The notes under the pieces: model-generated | Database searches by the model: none | Told to the model about the DNA's origin: nothing | The model's input: only the letters and a program-made list of their open reading frames with translations | Translations under genes and position numbers: made by a program | Assembly (NCBI GenBank): GCA_964649825.1 | Contig: CAZYQW010000024.1 | Coordinates: 1 to 64,000 of the forward strand | Reading direction: 5' to 3' | Length of the DNA: 64,000 nucleotides | From: CAZYQW01 sp964649825 | GTDB lineage: Bacteria > Planctomycetota > B15-G4 > JADJEK01 | Shown here: positions 33,711 through 42,374 of the stretch, piece after piece | How the letters are laid out: every line of letters starts with the position of its first letter | Position numbering within the stretch: the first letter of the stretch is position 1

Positions 33711-33714
33711 TTAC
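33696..33714. repeat. 19-nt element shared with 4976-4994
   Basis: TTCGTGCGCGGGCCCTTAC matches the copy at 4976-4994 in 18 of 19 positions and covers the TAA stop of the beta-helix gene in the same register as the other copy covers the serine hydrolase stop. Confidence 0.6.
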
Positions 33715-35006
33715 GGCAGGATCGTAAACGTGTCCGCGTTGGTCAGCCCGTTCGGTCCGAAGCCGACCAACGCCTGCACGATCGCCTGGACGCCGATGAT
33801 CGACGCATCGGAGGGCGTGAAGGTGCGAAAGACGTAGACGCCCGTGCTCGGGATGGTCCCCGTACCGAGGAGGAACATGAAGTTCGGGTCGAAGTACAGA
33901 GTGCCGTAGCCCGTCGGGATGGTCGCGGGGGCGACGCCGACCGCGAACAGCCAGGTCTCGTTGACCGGCCCGAGGATCCCGAACGCGGAGAAGGTGAGGA
34001 CCTGGATCGGCGCGCGCCGGTAGATGCCCGGCCAGACCGCCTCGTCCGCCCCGATGTCCTCGCCGGCTCCGAAGCCCCACGCCTGCCCGTCGATGTCGGT
34101 GAACGGCGCGCCGGGTGTCGCTTTGTCCACGACCGGGCTCGTCGGCACGACGTGGTAGTCGTCCATCGTCGCGTCGACGAAGCGCGGGTTCGCGATCACC
34201 GAGCCGAGGACCGGGCCCACGCCGGCGCCCGTCGTCGTCCCGTTCGTGTTCTGGAAGAAGCAGTTCGCGAGGATCTGCACGTTCGGCGCGTTCATCTCGC
34301 AGCCGTACCAGCCGTTGTTCGCCGCGATGTTGTGCGCGAGCACCCCGGTCATCGGGAAGTTGACCTCGGAGACCGCGTAGCCGGTCCGCGTCGACCCGAC
34401 CACCGTGTTGTGCGCGATGACGACCACTGGATAGTCGAAGACGAGGATCCCGTCGGCCGGGCCGATCCCGTAGACGACGTTCCCGACGACGGTCGCCGAG
34501 CCGCTCGCGGTCGCCGACGTGTTGAACAGCAAGATCGCGCGGTTCGCGGTCCCCTGGAACACGTTGTTCCGGACGATGACGTCGCCGTCGTTCCAACACG
34601 CCACGGAGCCCGACCACCAGTCGAAGTTCGGCCCGTTCCGGAACGTGAAGCCGGAGACTTCGCCGCTGCCGTCGAGGCGCACGAGCGCGTCCTGCGGCGC
34701 CCCCCACGCGTGTCCCGCGCCATCGATGATCGCGTCGTTCGCGCCGCGCCCGACGAGGTCGACGCCCGCGGGGACGACGATCGGGAAGAACTCGCCGTTG
34801 AGCAGGTCGTACACGCCCGGCAGGACGTGGATCACGTCGCCCGGCACGACGGCGACGATGGCGCGGCCGATCGACTTCCACGGTGCGGCCGTCGTGCCCT
34901 GGCCGGAGACATCGTTGCCGGTCAGCGAGCTGACGTAGACGTCGGCGGGGAACGCGACGGAAGCGGTGAGCCAGACGATGCAGGAGCCGACGATGCGGAG
35001 GTCCAT
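33711..35006 (-). CDS. Secreted right-handed parallel beta-helix protein
   Basis: A 431-residue exported protein. The ATG at 35006 follows GAAAGGA and starts a signal peptide (to about FPAD). The first part (DVYVSSLTGNDVSGQGT, APWKSIGRAI and GDVIHVLPGVY) is the standard opening of DUF1565/pectate-lyase-like beta-helix proteins. Short repeated turns with stacked asparagines follow to about residue 290, closing with the NPRFVD, DYHVVPTSPVVDKA and DIGADE pattern. The last 110 residues form a separate beta module (TGYGTLYFDPNFMF) of the kind found at the end of planctomycete surface proteins. Carbohydrate binding or cleavage is possible, but no catalytic set was identified. Confidence 0.8.
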   Translation of the reverse strand: MDLRIVGSCIVWLTASVAFPADVYVSSLTGNDVSGQGTTAAPWKSIGRAIVAVVPGDVIHVLPGVYDLLNGEFFPIVVPAGVDLVGRGANDAIIDGAGHAWGAPQDALVRLDGSGEVSGFTFRNGPNFDWWSGSVACWNDGDVIVRNNVFQGTANRAILLFNTSATASGSATVVGNVVYGIGPADGILVFDYPVVVIAHNTVVGSTRTGYAVSEVNFPMTGVLAHNIAANNGWYGCEMNAPNVQILANCFFQNTNGTTTGAGVGPVLGSVIANPRFVDATMDDYHVVPTSPVVDKATPGAPFTDIDGQAWGFGAGEDIGADEAVWPGIYRRAPIQVLTFSAFGILGPVNETWLFAVGVAPATIPTGYGTLYFDPNFMFLLGTGTIPSTGVYVFRTFTPSDASIIGVQAIVQALVGFGPNGLTNADTFTILP

Positions 35007-35064
35007 GGCGATCCTTTCGGCAAGTTCCCGAATGGACCGATTCTCCCCCGACCCGCGAAGAGGG

Positions 35065-35862
35065 TCAATCGTTCGCCGGCGGTCGCACTGCCAACCGGGT
35101 CCCCACCCAGTCGGGGACGAGTTCGCCGCGCGCGAGCCGAACGGCGATCGCCTCGAGCTCGATCGCGGTCGGCGGCCGAGCGACGTCGGCCCGCGGCGTC
35201 TCGCGACGCAACACCAGCCAGTCCTCGGCGTCATCGAGGTGGATGGAGTGATCGAGAGGCAGCACGACTTCCTCGTCCGCGACGACCGCGGTCGTCAGGT
35301 TCGCGCCCTCGATCGGCTCGATCCGCACGCCGTCCGCGGAGAGGCGGGCCAGGGCGACCACGCCGCTCGATGCGGCGTGGATCAGGACCCGGCGCCGGTG
35401 GCGCGACTCGGGCGGAGGAATGTAGCGCAGCTCCAAGCCGTGCTCGTCGACGAGGTAGGCGCCGTGCAGCGCACCGGGCGTCGCGGAACCTCCGTCGTGG
35501 TGGAGCGAGATGGCGAGTCCGAGCAGGACGGCCGCGGCCAGCGCCGTTCCCGCTCGGATCCACCCGACACGACCGGCGACGACCGGCGCCGTGGGGAGCC
35601 GCACGCCCGCCTCCCCCGCCTGACGGGGGGCCAGAAGCGCGACGTTTCGGTCCAGGCACCGGGGGCAAGCGACCAGGTGCCGTGCGAGCGCCGAGCGAAG
35701 ATTGCCGTCCTCGATCCGTCCGGCCTCCAGCGCGCGAAGCTCCTCGGGCGCGGGGCAGGGCGAGAACGAAGCGATCTCGCGTTCGATGGAGCGTAATTCC
35801 GAGCGGGCATAGCCACCCAGAAGACGCTCGAGCTGGGGATTCGAGTCGTCGGGTCGGGACAT
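35065..35862 (-). CDS. Probable anti-sigma factor (membrane, zinc-finger-like)
   Basis: A 265-residue protein paired with the sigma factor upstream (3-nt gap). The N-terminal 75 residues contain ALARHLVACPRCLDRNV, a HxxxCxxC arrangement like zinc-binding anti-sigma domains. A single span lies at about 103-121 (AGTALAAAVLLGLAISL), and the remaining 140 residues would be periplasmic, with beta-rich content. This layout (cytosolic zinc finger, one span, periplasmic sensor) is standard for anti-sigma factors. The signal sensed is unknown. Confidence 0.75.
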   Translation of the reverse strand: MSRPDDSNPQLERLLGGYARSELRSIEREIASFSPCPAPEELRALEAGRIEDGNLRSALARHLVACPRCLDRNVALLAPRQAGEAGVRLPTAPVVAGRVGWIRAGTALAAAVLLGLAISLHHDGGSATPGALHGAYLVDEHGLELRYIPPPESRHRRRVLIHAASSGVVALARLSADGVRIEPIEGANLTTAVVADEEVVLPLDHSIHLDDAEDWLVLRRETPRADVARPPTAIELEAIAVRLARGELVPDWVGTRLAVRPPAND

Positions 35863-35865
35863 TGG

Positions 35866-36708
35866 TCACGCATTTTCCAAACGAGAGGAACGCTCCCCCA
35901 CCGGCTCATGGGCCATCGTTTCCGCATCAAATGCGGCGAGCTTGCGCCGCAGAAACGCGACTCCGTGCGCAAAGTCCCGCTTCATCGTGCGCACGCTCGC
36001 GCCGATCCCGTGCAGATCGTCGTAGGTCTTGCCGTCGAGCAGGCGGGCGCGCACGACCAGCGCCGCTCGAGGGTGGGACTCCGCGAGCTGGACCAACGCC
36101 TGGTGGACCGCCTCGGCGACGTCAGAGGCGCGATCCTCGGCGAACCGTTCCGGACCGGGCGACGCGGCGTCGGCGACGGGCGCGAGCCCCTGCGGGTCGC
36201 GGCGCGGGACGAACTCGCGACACGGCGGCTCGAGCCCCCGCGGATCCTGGGACGAGTCGACGCGCCGATGCGTCCACGTGTGCGCCGTCTTAAGGCAGAT
36301 GCCGGAGTACGAGCCGAAGTTCTTGCAGTTGCCGCAGCGGACTCGGCCCCGCTCGCGTCGTTCCGCCGAGATCGCGCAGCGGATCGCGGTCTGCCGCAGA
36401 TACGCCAGGAACGCGGCGAGCCCCCGGCCAAAACCGCCGCTCCGCACGTCGCGGTCGGAGAGGAGGCGGCTCCACACCTCCTGCGCGAGATCGTCGGGGT
36501 CGAACAACGATCGGGGCCGATGAGCGAGATAGCGCGTCGCGAAGCGCGCGAGCTGCTCCTTCAGGAAGCAGGGATCGCGCCCGAGGAACTCGTCCAGCCG
36601 AACGTCGGCCCCCTCCTCGACGACGCCGCAGCCGGACCGGTCGCCGATGTGCTGCGGGCAGCCACGGCACGGTCGATGGTCGATCAAGTTCGCGGGACGT
36701 TCGCTCAC
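35866..36708 (-). CDS. ECF-like sigma factor with a cysteine-rich insert
   Basis: A roughly 280-residue sigma factor, longer than the usual 180-200. Region 2 is near residues 45-110 (RYLAHRP, FDPDDLAQEVWSRLL) and region 4 near 215-265 (AALVVRARLLDGKTYDDLHGIGASVRTMKRDFAHG). Between them an extended linker (about 120-205) carries CGNC (125-128) and a third Cys at 138, a possible metal or redox site, and the N-terminus has CRGC (14-17) and C27. The start is taken as the GTG at 36708. The anti-sigma gene follows 3 nt after the stop. Start and insert function are uncertain; the sigma identity is firm. Confidence 0.72.
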   Translation of the reverse strand: MSERPANLIDHRPCRGCPQHIGDRSGCGVVEEGADVRLDEFLGRDPCFLKEQLARFATRYLAHRPRSLFDPDDLAQEVWSRLLSDRDVRSGGFGRGLAAFLAYLRQTAIRCAISAERRERGRVRCGNCKNFGSYSGICLKTAHTWTHRRVDSSQDPRGLEPPCREFVPRRDPQGLAPVADAASPGPERFAEDRASDVAEAVHQALVQLAESHPRAALVVRARLLDGKTYDDLHGIGASVRTMKRDFAHGVAFLRRKLAAFDAETMAHEPVGERSSRLENA

Positions 36709-36922
36709 GGCATGTCTTCTTGGCGAGCCGGCACTTTGCGAGTGGAAGGCCAGCCTACTACGACCATGCTCGTTCCATGCGTCGATCCGACGGCGAGGGT
36801 TCGCGAGTCTACCGGGCCGACGGCGGAGTGGTTCCGGCTCTTCGCGCGACGCGAAAGGACCGAGCAAGGACTCGGACCCCTACAATCGGCCGCTCGCGCA
36901 ATCCGAGCCACGGCGGAAGCAA

Positions 36923-38275
36923 ATGATGAGACTCGCTCTTCACTGGCAGATCCTCCTCGGCATGGCGCTCGGGGCGGCGATCGGCCTCCCCCTGAACGTC
37001 CTGGCCGAGAACGGACTGATCTCGGAGGAGATCCCGCGCACGCTCGCGTTCTACGGCAAACGCGTCGGCGACGTCTTCCTGCGGCTCCTGTCGATGGTCG
37101 TGACGCCGCTGATCTTCACGTCGCTCGTGACCGGCATCGCGGGGACGGGCAACCTGAAGGGTCTCGGCCGGCTGTCCGGGATCACGTTCACCTATTACAT
37201 CGCGACGAGTCTGCTCGCGATCTCGACCGGCATCCTCCTCGTGGACACGATCAAACCCGGCGCCGGCGCGGACTTCGCCACCCTGGAGCAAGCGGCGGCG
37301 GGCGAGGACACCAGCTCGGTGATCACTCCCGAGATCCTGGAGAGCGGTTCGAGCGTCGGCGCGACGCTCTGGAACCAGCTCCTGAACCTCATCCCGGCGA
37401 ACCCGATCGCGGCGTTGGCCGACCCATCCAACCGCTCGATCCTCGCCGTCATCTTCTTCGCGCTTCTGTTCGGCGTCTTCATCATCCGCACCGGCGGCAA
37501 GCACGGGCAACGCCTCGCCGAACTGTTCGAGGCGGGCTTCGAGGTGATGATGAAGATGACGCTCTTCATGATCCGCCTCGCGCCGATCGGCGTGTTCGGG
37601 TTCATGATCTACGCCGCGGCGGGGAAGGGGCTCGACGTCTTCGCCGCGCTCGGGCTCTACATGCTGACCGTGCTGGCGGGCCTCGCGATCCACGGGCTCG
37701 TGACGTTGCCGCTCCTCCTGAGGTTCCTGGCGCGTCGCGACCCGTGGGAGTTCTTCCGAGCCATGTCGCCCGCGTTGTTGACCGCGTTCTCCACGGCGAG
37801 CAGCTCGGGCACGCTGCCGGTCACGATCACGTGCGCCGAGAAGCGCGCGGGGATCCCGAACCGCGTCTCGTCCTTCGTGCTGCCGCTCGGCGCGACGATC
37901 AACATGGACGGGACCGCGCTCTACGAGGCGGTCGCGGTGCTGTTCATCGCGCAGGCCCTCGGCAACGACCTCGGCGCGGCGCAACAGATCGTCGTCGCGT
38001 TCACGGCGCTGCTCGCCTCGGTGGGTGCAGCCGGCATCCCCCACGCGGGCACCGTCATGATGGTCGTGGTGCTCCAGGCGGTCGGTCTCCCGGTCGAGCA
38101 CGTCGGCCTGATCCTCGCCGTCGACCGCGTGCTCGACATGTGCCGGACCAGCATCAACCTGTGGAGCGACGCCGTGGCGACCGCCGTCGTGGGACGATTC
38201 ACTTCGGCCGACGATCACGCCGCGCTGGAGGCCGCGGCGGCCGCGGCCTCCAGCGCCAAGGACCGAGCGAACTGA
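36923..38275 (+). CDS. Dicarboxylate/amino acid:cation symporter (DAACS family)
   Basis: A 450-residue inner-membrane secondary transporter of the GltP/GltT/DctA family, which takes up glutamate, aspartate or C4-dicarboxylates with Na+ or H+. Family motifs are clear: the serine-rich hairpin STASSSGTLPVT (HP1), NMDGTALYEA in TM7, an ASVGAAGIPHAG hairpin (HP2) and DRVLDMCRTSINLWSDA in TM8. About eight spans plus hairpins are visible and the length is normal. The aspartate in DRVLDMCRTSINL is the residue that binds the substrate amino group in amino-acid carriers. It starts MMRL at 36923; the frame is open upstream to 36647 but that is antisense to the sigma gene. Confidence 0.92.
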   Translation: MMRLALHWQILLGMALGAAIGLPLNVLAENGLISEEIPRTLAFYGKRVGDVFLRLLSMVVTPLIFTSLVTGIAGTGNLKGLGRLSGITFTYYIATSLLAISTGILLVDTIKPGAGADFATLEQAAAGEDTSSVITPEILESGSSVGATLWNQLLNLIPANPIAALADPSNRSILAVIFFALLFGVFIIRTGGKHGQRLAELFEAGFEVMMKMTLFMIRLAPIGVFGFMIYAAAGKGLDVFAALGLYMLTVLAGLAIHGLVTLPLLLRFLARRDPWEFFRAMSPALLTAFSTASSSGTLPVTITCAEKRAGIPNRVSSFVLPLGATINMDGTALYEAVAVLFIAQALGNDLGAAQQIVVAFTALLASVGAAGIPHAGTVMMVVVLQAVGLPVEHVGLILAVDRVLDMCRTSINLWSDAVATAVVGRFTSADDHAALEAAAAAASSAKDRAN

Positions 38276-38354
38276 AGGGACGCAGCGCCGCTCTTGGCGC
38301 ATCGGTGGTATCGTGGCGCCGCCGCAAGGACGGGTGGACCTCGAGGAGAGCAGA

Positions 38355-39146
38355 ATGCCGGAAGACGAGGAGGCGGATCGACAGGAACGGTCAATGCAGG
38401 CGCCGCGGCGGGCGCGTCGGCGGGTCGGCCGAAACATCGAGACCGGGAGCGTCCTGCAGCGCACGTTCGCGATCTGGGCGCGGAACGTCGTTCCCTATTC
38501 CTTGCTCGCGATCGTCCTCGCGATCCCGGTGTACGTCTACTCGTACTTCGCGGCACGCGTGGAGCCGTCGGAGGGCGGTTGGCTCGCGTGGATCCCCGCG
38601 TTCCTCCTCGGCATCGTCGTCAGCTTCATCACGAGCGGGTTCATCACGTACAGCGTATTCCAGCAGCTCCGCGGCTCACGAGTCTCGATGCTCGACTGCC
38701 TCCAGGCCACCATGAGCCGACTCATCCCGATCATGGTGGTCGCCACCGTCGCCGGGATCCTCATTGGGCTCGGGGCCGTCGCGCTCGTCGTCCCCGGCAT
38801 CATCCTGCTCTGCATGTTCTACGTCGTGGTGCCGATCGCGGTGGTCGAGACGCCCGGGGTCATCGCGACCCTGAAGAGGAGCCACGAGCTCACCAACGGC
38901 CACAAGTGGAGCATCTTGGTGCTCGTGATCATCCTTGGCATCCTGGTCGGAATCACGTCGGGCATCCTGACCGCCGTGCTCTCGATACCGACCGAGCCGA
39001 ACAGCGCCATGGCGACGGCCATCGAAGCGATCATCTCCGCCGCCTTCGGTGCGATCGGAGCCGTCGCGCAGACGATCGTCTATCACGACCTGCGCACCGG
39101 CAAGGAAGGAATCGACGTCGACCAGCTCATCGCGGTGTTCGAGTAG
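38355..39146 (+). CDS. Multi-span membrane protein of unknown function
   Basis: A 263-residue membrane protein with a charged N-terminus (about 1-30, rich in E, D, R) and about six hydrophobic spans. It resembles the bacterial YciC/glycerophosphodiester phosphodiesterase membrane-domain-like proteins: ETGSVLQRTFAIWARNVVPYSLLAIV near the start and VETPGVIATLKRSHELTNGHKWSILVL in the middle are typical of that group. The ATG follows GAGGAGAG. No enzymatic domain is present. It is convergent with the MoxR cluster, with only 9 nt between stops. Confidence 0.68.
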   Translation: MPEDEEADRQERSMQAPRRARRRVGRNIETGSVLQRTFAIWARNVVPYSLLAIVLAIPVYVYSYFAARVEPSEGGWLAWIPAFLLGIVVSFITSGFITYSVFQQLRGSRVSMLDCLQATMSRLIPIMVVATVAGILIGLGAVALVVPGIILLCMFYVVVPIAVVETPGVIATLKRSHELTNGHKWSILVLVIILGILVGITSGILTAVLSIPTEPNSAMATAIEAIISAAFGAIGAVAQTIVYHDLRTGKEGIDVDQLIAVFE

Positions 39147-39155
39147 CACGGTCGT

Positions 39156-40076
39156 TCAGCGCGAACGCGGACCGCGAGCGCCGTTCGACGATTCGCGTTT
39201 GAACTCACGGCGCTTGCCCAACACGAGCTCCGCCTCGTGATGGCGACGCTGCGCGCGGTAGAAGTCCCCGAGGAACCGGCGCGCGTCGAACTCGCGACCC
39301 GCCGCGTCGAATCCGATCTTGTTCGCGATCTTGTCCGCGATGGTGCGCAGCTTTCGGCCCCGATCCAAGCTCCGATCGCGCAGCAGTTGCTCGAGCACCT
39401 GCAGCTCGTAGACGCCGTAGACGTCGAGCTGGGCTGCGCTGAACGCGTAGCGAGCGCCGCCCGAGCCGCCGCCGCGTGATGCAGCTACGTCCGGGGACAA
39501 CGTCACGTGGGGCGCATGGACGACGAGCGTCCCCCCGATCACGTCGCCGAGGCGAAGCCGATCTCGATTGAAGAGCGGCAGCGCGGCGAAGATCCCGATC
39601 CAGGCGAGCGACAGGAACGCGACCCAGGTCGGCGCCGCGCCCTGGAACACGTCCTGCCCCGTCCACAGCGCGATCGGGAGCAGCAGCTCCGCGTTCCTCG
39701 TCAGGTTCCTCGCGAAGACCGCATACGGCGTGAGCGGTCCGCCGTGCCGATCGATGACGCGGAGGCGAAGCGCCTTCTTCCCCGGGGTAACGCCGAGCCG
39801 GCGACCCTCGAACCAGACGAAGTAGAAGTTCCAGATCAGGAAGAGCAGGATCGTGCCGAACGCCGACCCTAGGCCCGAACCACTCCAGTACAAAAGGGAG
39901 TTCGCCACGGACACGAAGAACACGAGCCCGCACACGATCAGCATGTCGATGACCAACGCACCGGCGCGCTCGCTGATCGACGCCACGCGGAAGCGGACCG
40001 CCACGCCCTCCGGCGTGACAACGTCGCGCCACCGATCGGACCGCGCCGCCTCGGCGCCCGGGTCAATGGGGCTCAC
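39156..40076 (-). CDS. RDD family membrane protein
   Basis: A 306-residue protein and last gene of the MoxR operon. The RDD domain covers about residues 25-195: RVASISERAGALVIDMLIV (R and D of the family name), WFEGRRLGVTPGKKALRLRVID, and RDRLRLGDVIGGTLVV, with three or four spans. A cytosolic, basic C-terminal tail (about 200-306) follows, including a helix-rich LRDRSLDRGRKLRTIADKIANKIG segment. RDD proteins are linked to ion transport or membrane stress. The start is the GTG at 40076, overlapping the upstream stop by 14 nt. Confidence 0.85.
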   Translation of the reverse strand: MSPIDPGAEAARSDRWRDVVTPEGVAVRFRVASISERAGALVIDMLIVCGLVFFVSVANSLLYWSGSGLGSAFGTILLFLIWNFYFVWFEGRRLGVTPGKKALRLRVIDRHGGPLTPYAVFARNLTRNAELLLPIALWTGQDVFQGAAPTWVAFLSLAWIGIFAALPLFNRDRLRLGDVIGGTLVVHAPHVTLSPDVAASRGGGSGGARYAFSAAQLDVYGVYELQVLEQLLRDRSLDRGRKLRTIADKIANKIGFDAAGREFDARRFLGDFYRAQRRHHEAELVLGKRREFKRESSNGARGPRSR

Positions 40077-41067
40077 TGTCCCTCCTCCGCGGCACGAAGT
40101 AGATGTACCACGCCACGATGGTGCAAAGCGCCAGCGCGTAGCGCGCCACGACGTCGGTCACGACCTGCCGAAAGAACCCTTCGATCAGGCCGGCGATCAG
40201 CAGCATCACGACCGCACCGAGCACCACGGCGGCGCCCGTTCGTCCCGCCCGCGCGAGGTTCTCGAGCCGCGTCGAGCGGCCGGGGAACAGCAGCGCTTGA
40301 CCAAGGGAGAGCCCAGCCGCCGCGGCGAGGATCACGGCGAAGATCTCCGTGATGCCGTGAGGGAGGATCCACCCGAGGAGGTCGACGACGAGGCCGCGCT
40401 CGGCATGCAGAGCCAGGAACGCGCCCAGGATCAGGCCGTTGACGAACAGGAGCGCAAGCGTCGGGACGCATCCCGCGATCCCCGCCACGAAGCACAGGAT
40501 CGCCACCTGTGAGTTGTGCGTGAAGAGCTGCGCCGCGAAGAGCGACAGCGCGTCCAACACACCGTGATGGGTCTCGTAGAGGTTGTCGCGCAGGAACTCC
40601 GTCGAGGCAGCCGGCGTCCGCCCCGCCGCCATGTCCTCGGGCACGAACGCGTAGTACTTCTCGGAGTCCGCGCTCACCAGCTTGGCCCCGACCGAGATGC
40701 CGACCAGCAACGTGACGCTCGCCACGATCACGTAAGTGCGCAGGCGTCGCACCGCTTCCGGCCACGCCTTGGTGAAGAACGAGACGATGCTCTCCCACAG
40801 CCCTCCCCGCGCCCCGTAGACGCAGCAGTACGCCCGCGCGCACAGGCTCTCGAGGTACTCGATCAGGTTCTGGTCGAGCGAGATCGCCCGCGCCACCGAC
40901 AACGACGAGATCGTCGCCCGGTAGAGGACCGGCAGCCGATTCACGTCGCGCGCCGAGACGAGCCGCAGACCGTGACGCTCGATCCGGGCCACGATGCGCT
41001 CCAGCTCCCGCCAAGTCCCCTGGCGCTCGCGCCGGAAGTCGACGCTCCTGAGCTCGACCCGCGTCAT
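40063..41067 (-). CDS. Stage II sporulation protein M family (SpoIIM/DUF95)
   Basis: A 334-residue membrane protein with a cytosolic N-terminal segment (about 1-105: RELERIVARIERHGLRLVSARDVNRLPVLYR), a first span (about 112-133), and a cluster of four or more spans at about 195-320 containing GITEIFAVILAAAAGLSLGQALLFPG, the SpoIIM/DUF95 signature with its conserved HG/E pair. Despite the name, these proteins are common in non-sporing bacteria beside MoxR/RDD genes. It begins inside the DUF58 stop (ATGA overlap). Confidence 0.87.
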   Translation of the reverse strand: MTRVELRSVDFRRERQGTWRELERIVARIERHGLRLVSARDVNRLPVLYRATISSLSVARAISLDQNLIEYLESLCARAYCCVYGARGGLWESIVSFFTKAWPEAVRRLRTYVIVASVTLLVGISVGAKLVSADSEKYYAFVPEDMAAGRTPAASTEFLRDNLYETHHGVLDALSLFAAQLFTHNSQVAILCFVAGIAGCVPTLALLFVNGLILGAFLALHAERGLVVDLLGWILPHGITEIFAVILAAAAGLSLGQALLFPGRSTRLENLARAGRTGAAVVLGAVVMLLIAGLIEGFFRQVVTDVVARYALALCTIVAWYIYFVPRRRDSEPH

Positions 41068-42374
41068 CCGACGAGCTCCCGGCGCTTGATCTCGAGGTAC
41101 TGGTTGATGACCGTCGCCGACACCGCCTGCCACGGCGCGTCGACGCAATGAACGCCGAGCCGGCGCAGCTTCCGGAGCACCAGGTCGCGCTCCGACTTCA
41201 GGTCGTGGGCGACGACGCTCCGGCCGAGATCGAGCCGCGAACGCGGGGCGGCGTCGACCAGCGACTCGACCAGCGGATCTCGGAACGTGACGAACAGGAT
41301 GAGGTGGCGTCGCGCCAGCCGCGCGAGGTTGTCGATGAGGAGCTGGGCCGTGATCGTGTCCACGAACTCGGTCACGACGACGATCAACGCGCGCCGGCGC
41401 AGACGGCTCGAGAGCTCCATCAGGCCCAGCGTGAAGTTCGTCTCGCGCGGCGCGGCATCGATCGCGGCGGCTTTGCGCTGCAGGCGGTGGTAGCCGGTCA
41501 TGCCGCCGGTCGGCTCCAGCCACTCGCGCGGCTGCGCGTCGAAGGCGAGGAATCCGACCCGATCGCCGGTCTTGACCGCCACGATCGCGAGGGTCAGCGC
41601 GACGTGGACGGCGCGATCGAGACGGGTCATACCGTCGAGCGGCTCGGTCATGAGCCGTCCGGTGTCGAGCGCGAGGACGACCTGGTGGTTGCGCTCGGCC
41701 CGATGCTCGCGACAGAGCAGCATGCGGTGCCGCGCCGACGCCTTCCAGTCCATCGTGCGGCGATCGAACCCCGGCTGGAACTCGCGGAGCGCCTCGAACT
41801 CCGATCCATCGCCGATGAATCGAACCGACTTGAGACCGGTCGACAGCGCTTCCCGCTCGAGGAAGCGGATCGCCTCGCTCCGCACCCGGGGAAGGTCCGG
41901 CGTCACGAGGACGTTCGCGCCGACCTCTCGCCGCCAGGTGCGCCGGACGAGGCCGAGCGGACCGGTCCACGCCAGCCACAACGCCTCGATCGCCGCGTTT
42001 CCGCGTCGCAGGGCCCGGAACGGGACCTGGACGCGCGCGGTCCTCCCGCTGGCGACGGCGACGAGGATCTCGCCGCCACCCTCGAGACGAGGATCGAGCT
42101 CGGGAAGGAGCCGCAGGTCGAGCCGGCCGCGATCGCAGCCCACGCGGACGGCGATCGCGGCCTCGCCGCCGATGGAGACCGCCGGCGGCGCCGTCACGTC
42201 GATCCGCAGTCGCCGGCGCAACGGACAACGGGCCGCGTCGAGCGCGAAGACGAACGCGAACCCGCCGAGGAAGGCGCACCAGACGACCCAGAGGCGCTCG
42301 TCGACCAGCGCCGGCAAGAGCGCCGGGACGAAACCGAGCGCACCGACGAACATCGCGCGCCGCGTCGGGCTCAT
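41064..42374 (-). CDS. DUF58 domain protein
   Basis: A 436-residue protein. Two hydrophobic spans lie at about 8-50 (VGALGFVPALLPALV and LWVVWCAFLGGFAFVFAL). A beta-rich region (about 55-150) follows, then the DUF58 core with FIGDGSEFEALREFQPGFDRRTMDWKASARH (its DWKASAR-like core is invariant in the family) and a vWA-like fold with an early ALDTGR (metal-site-like) segment and VVTEFVDTITAQLL. DUF58 proteins work with MoxR ATPases in envelope or enzyme maturation. It overlaps MoxR by 4 nt upstream and the SpoIIM-type gene by 4 nt downstream. Confidence 0.9.
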   Translation of the reverse strand: MSPTRRAMFVGALGFVPALLPALVDERLWVVWCAFLGGFAFVFALDAARCPLRRRLRIDVTAPPAVSIGGEAAIAVRVGCDRGRLDLRLLPELDPRLEGGGEILVAVASGRTARVQVPFRALRRGNAAIEALWLAWTGPLGLVRRTWRREVGANVLVTPDLPRVRSEAIRFLEREALSTGLKSVRFIGDGSEFEALREFQPGFDRRTMDWKASARHRMLLCREHRAERNHQVVLALDTGRLMTEPLDGMTRLDRAVHVALTLAIVAVKTGDRVGFLAFDAQPREWLEPTGGMTGYHRLQRKAAAIDAAPRETNFTLGLMELSSRLRRRALIVVVTEFVDTITAQLLIDNLARLARRHLILFVTFRDPLVESLVDAAPRSRLDLGRSVVAHDLKSERDLVLRKLRRLGVHCVDAPWQAVSATVINQYLEIKRRELVG

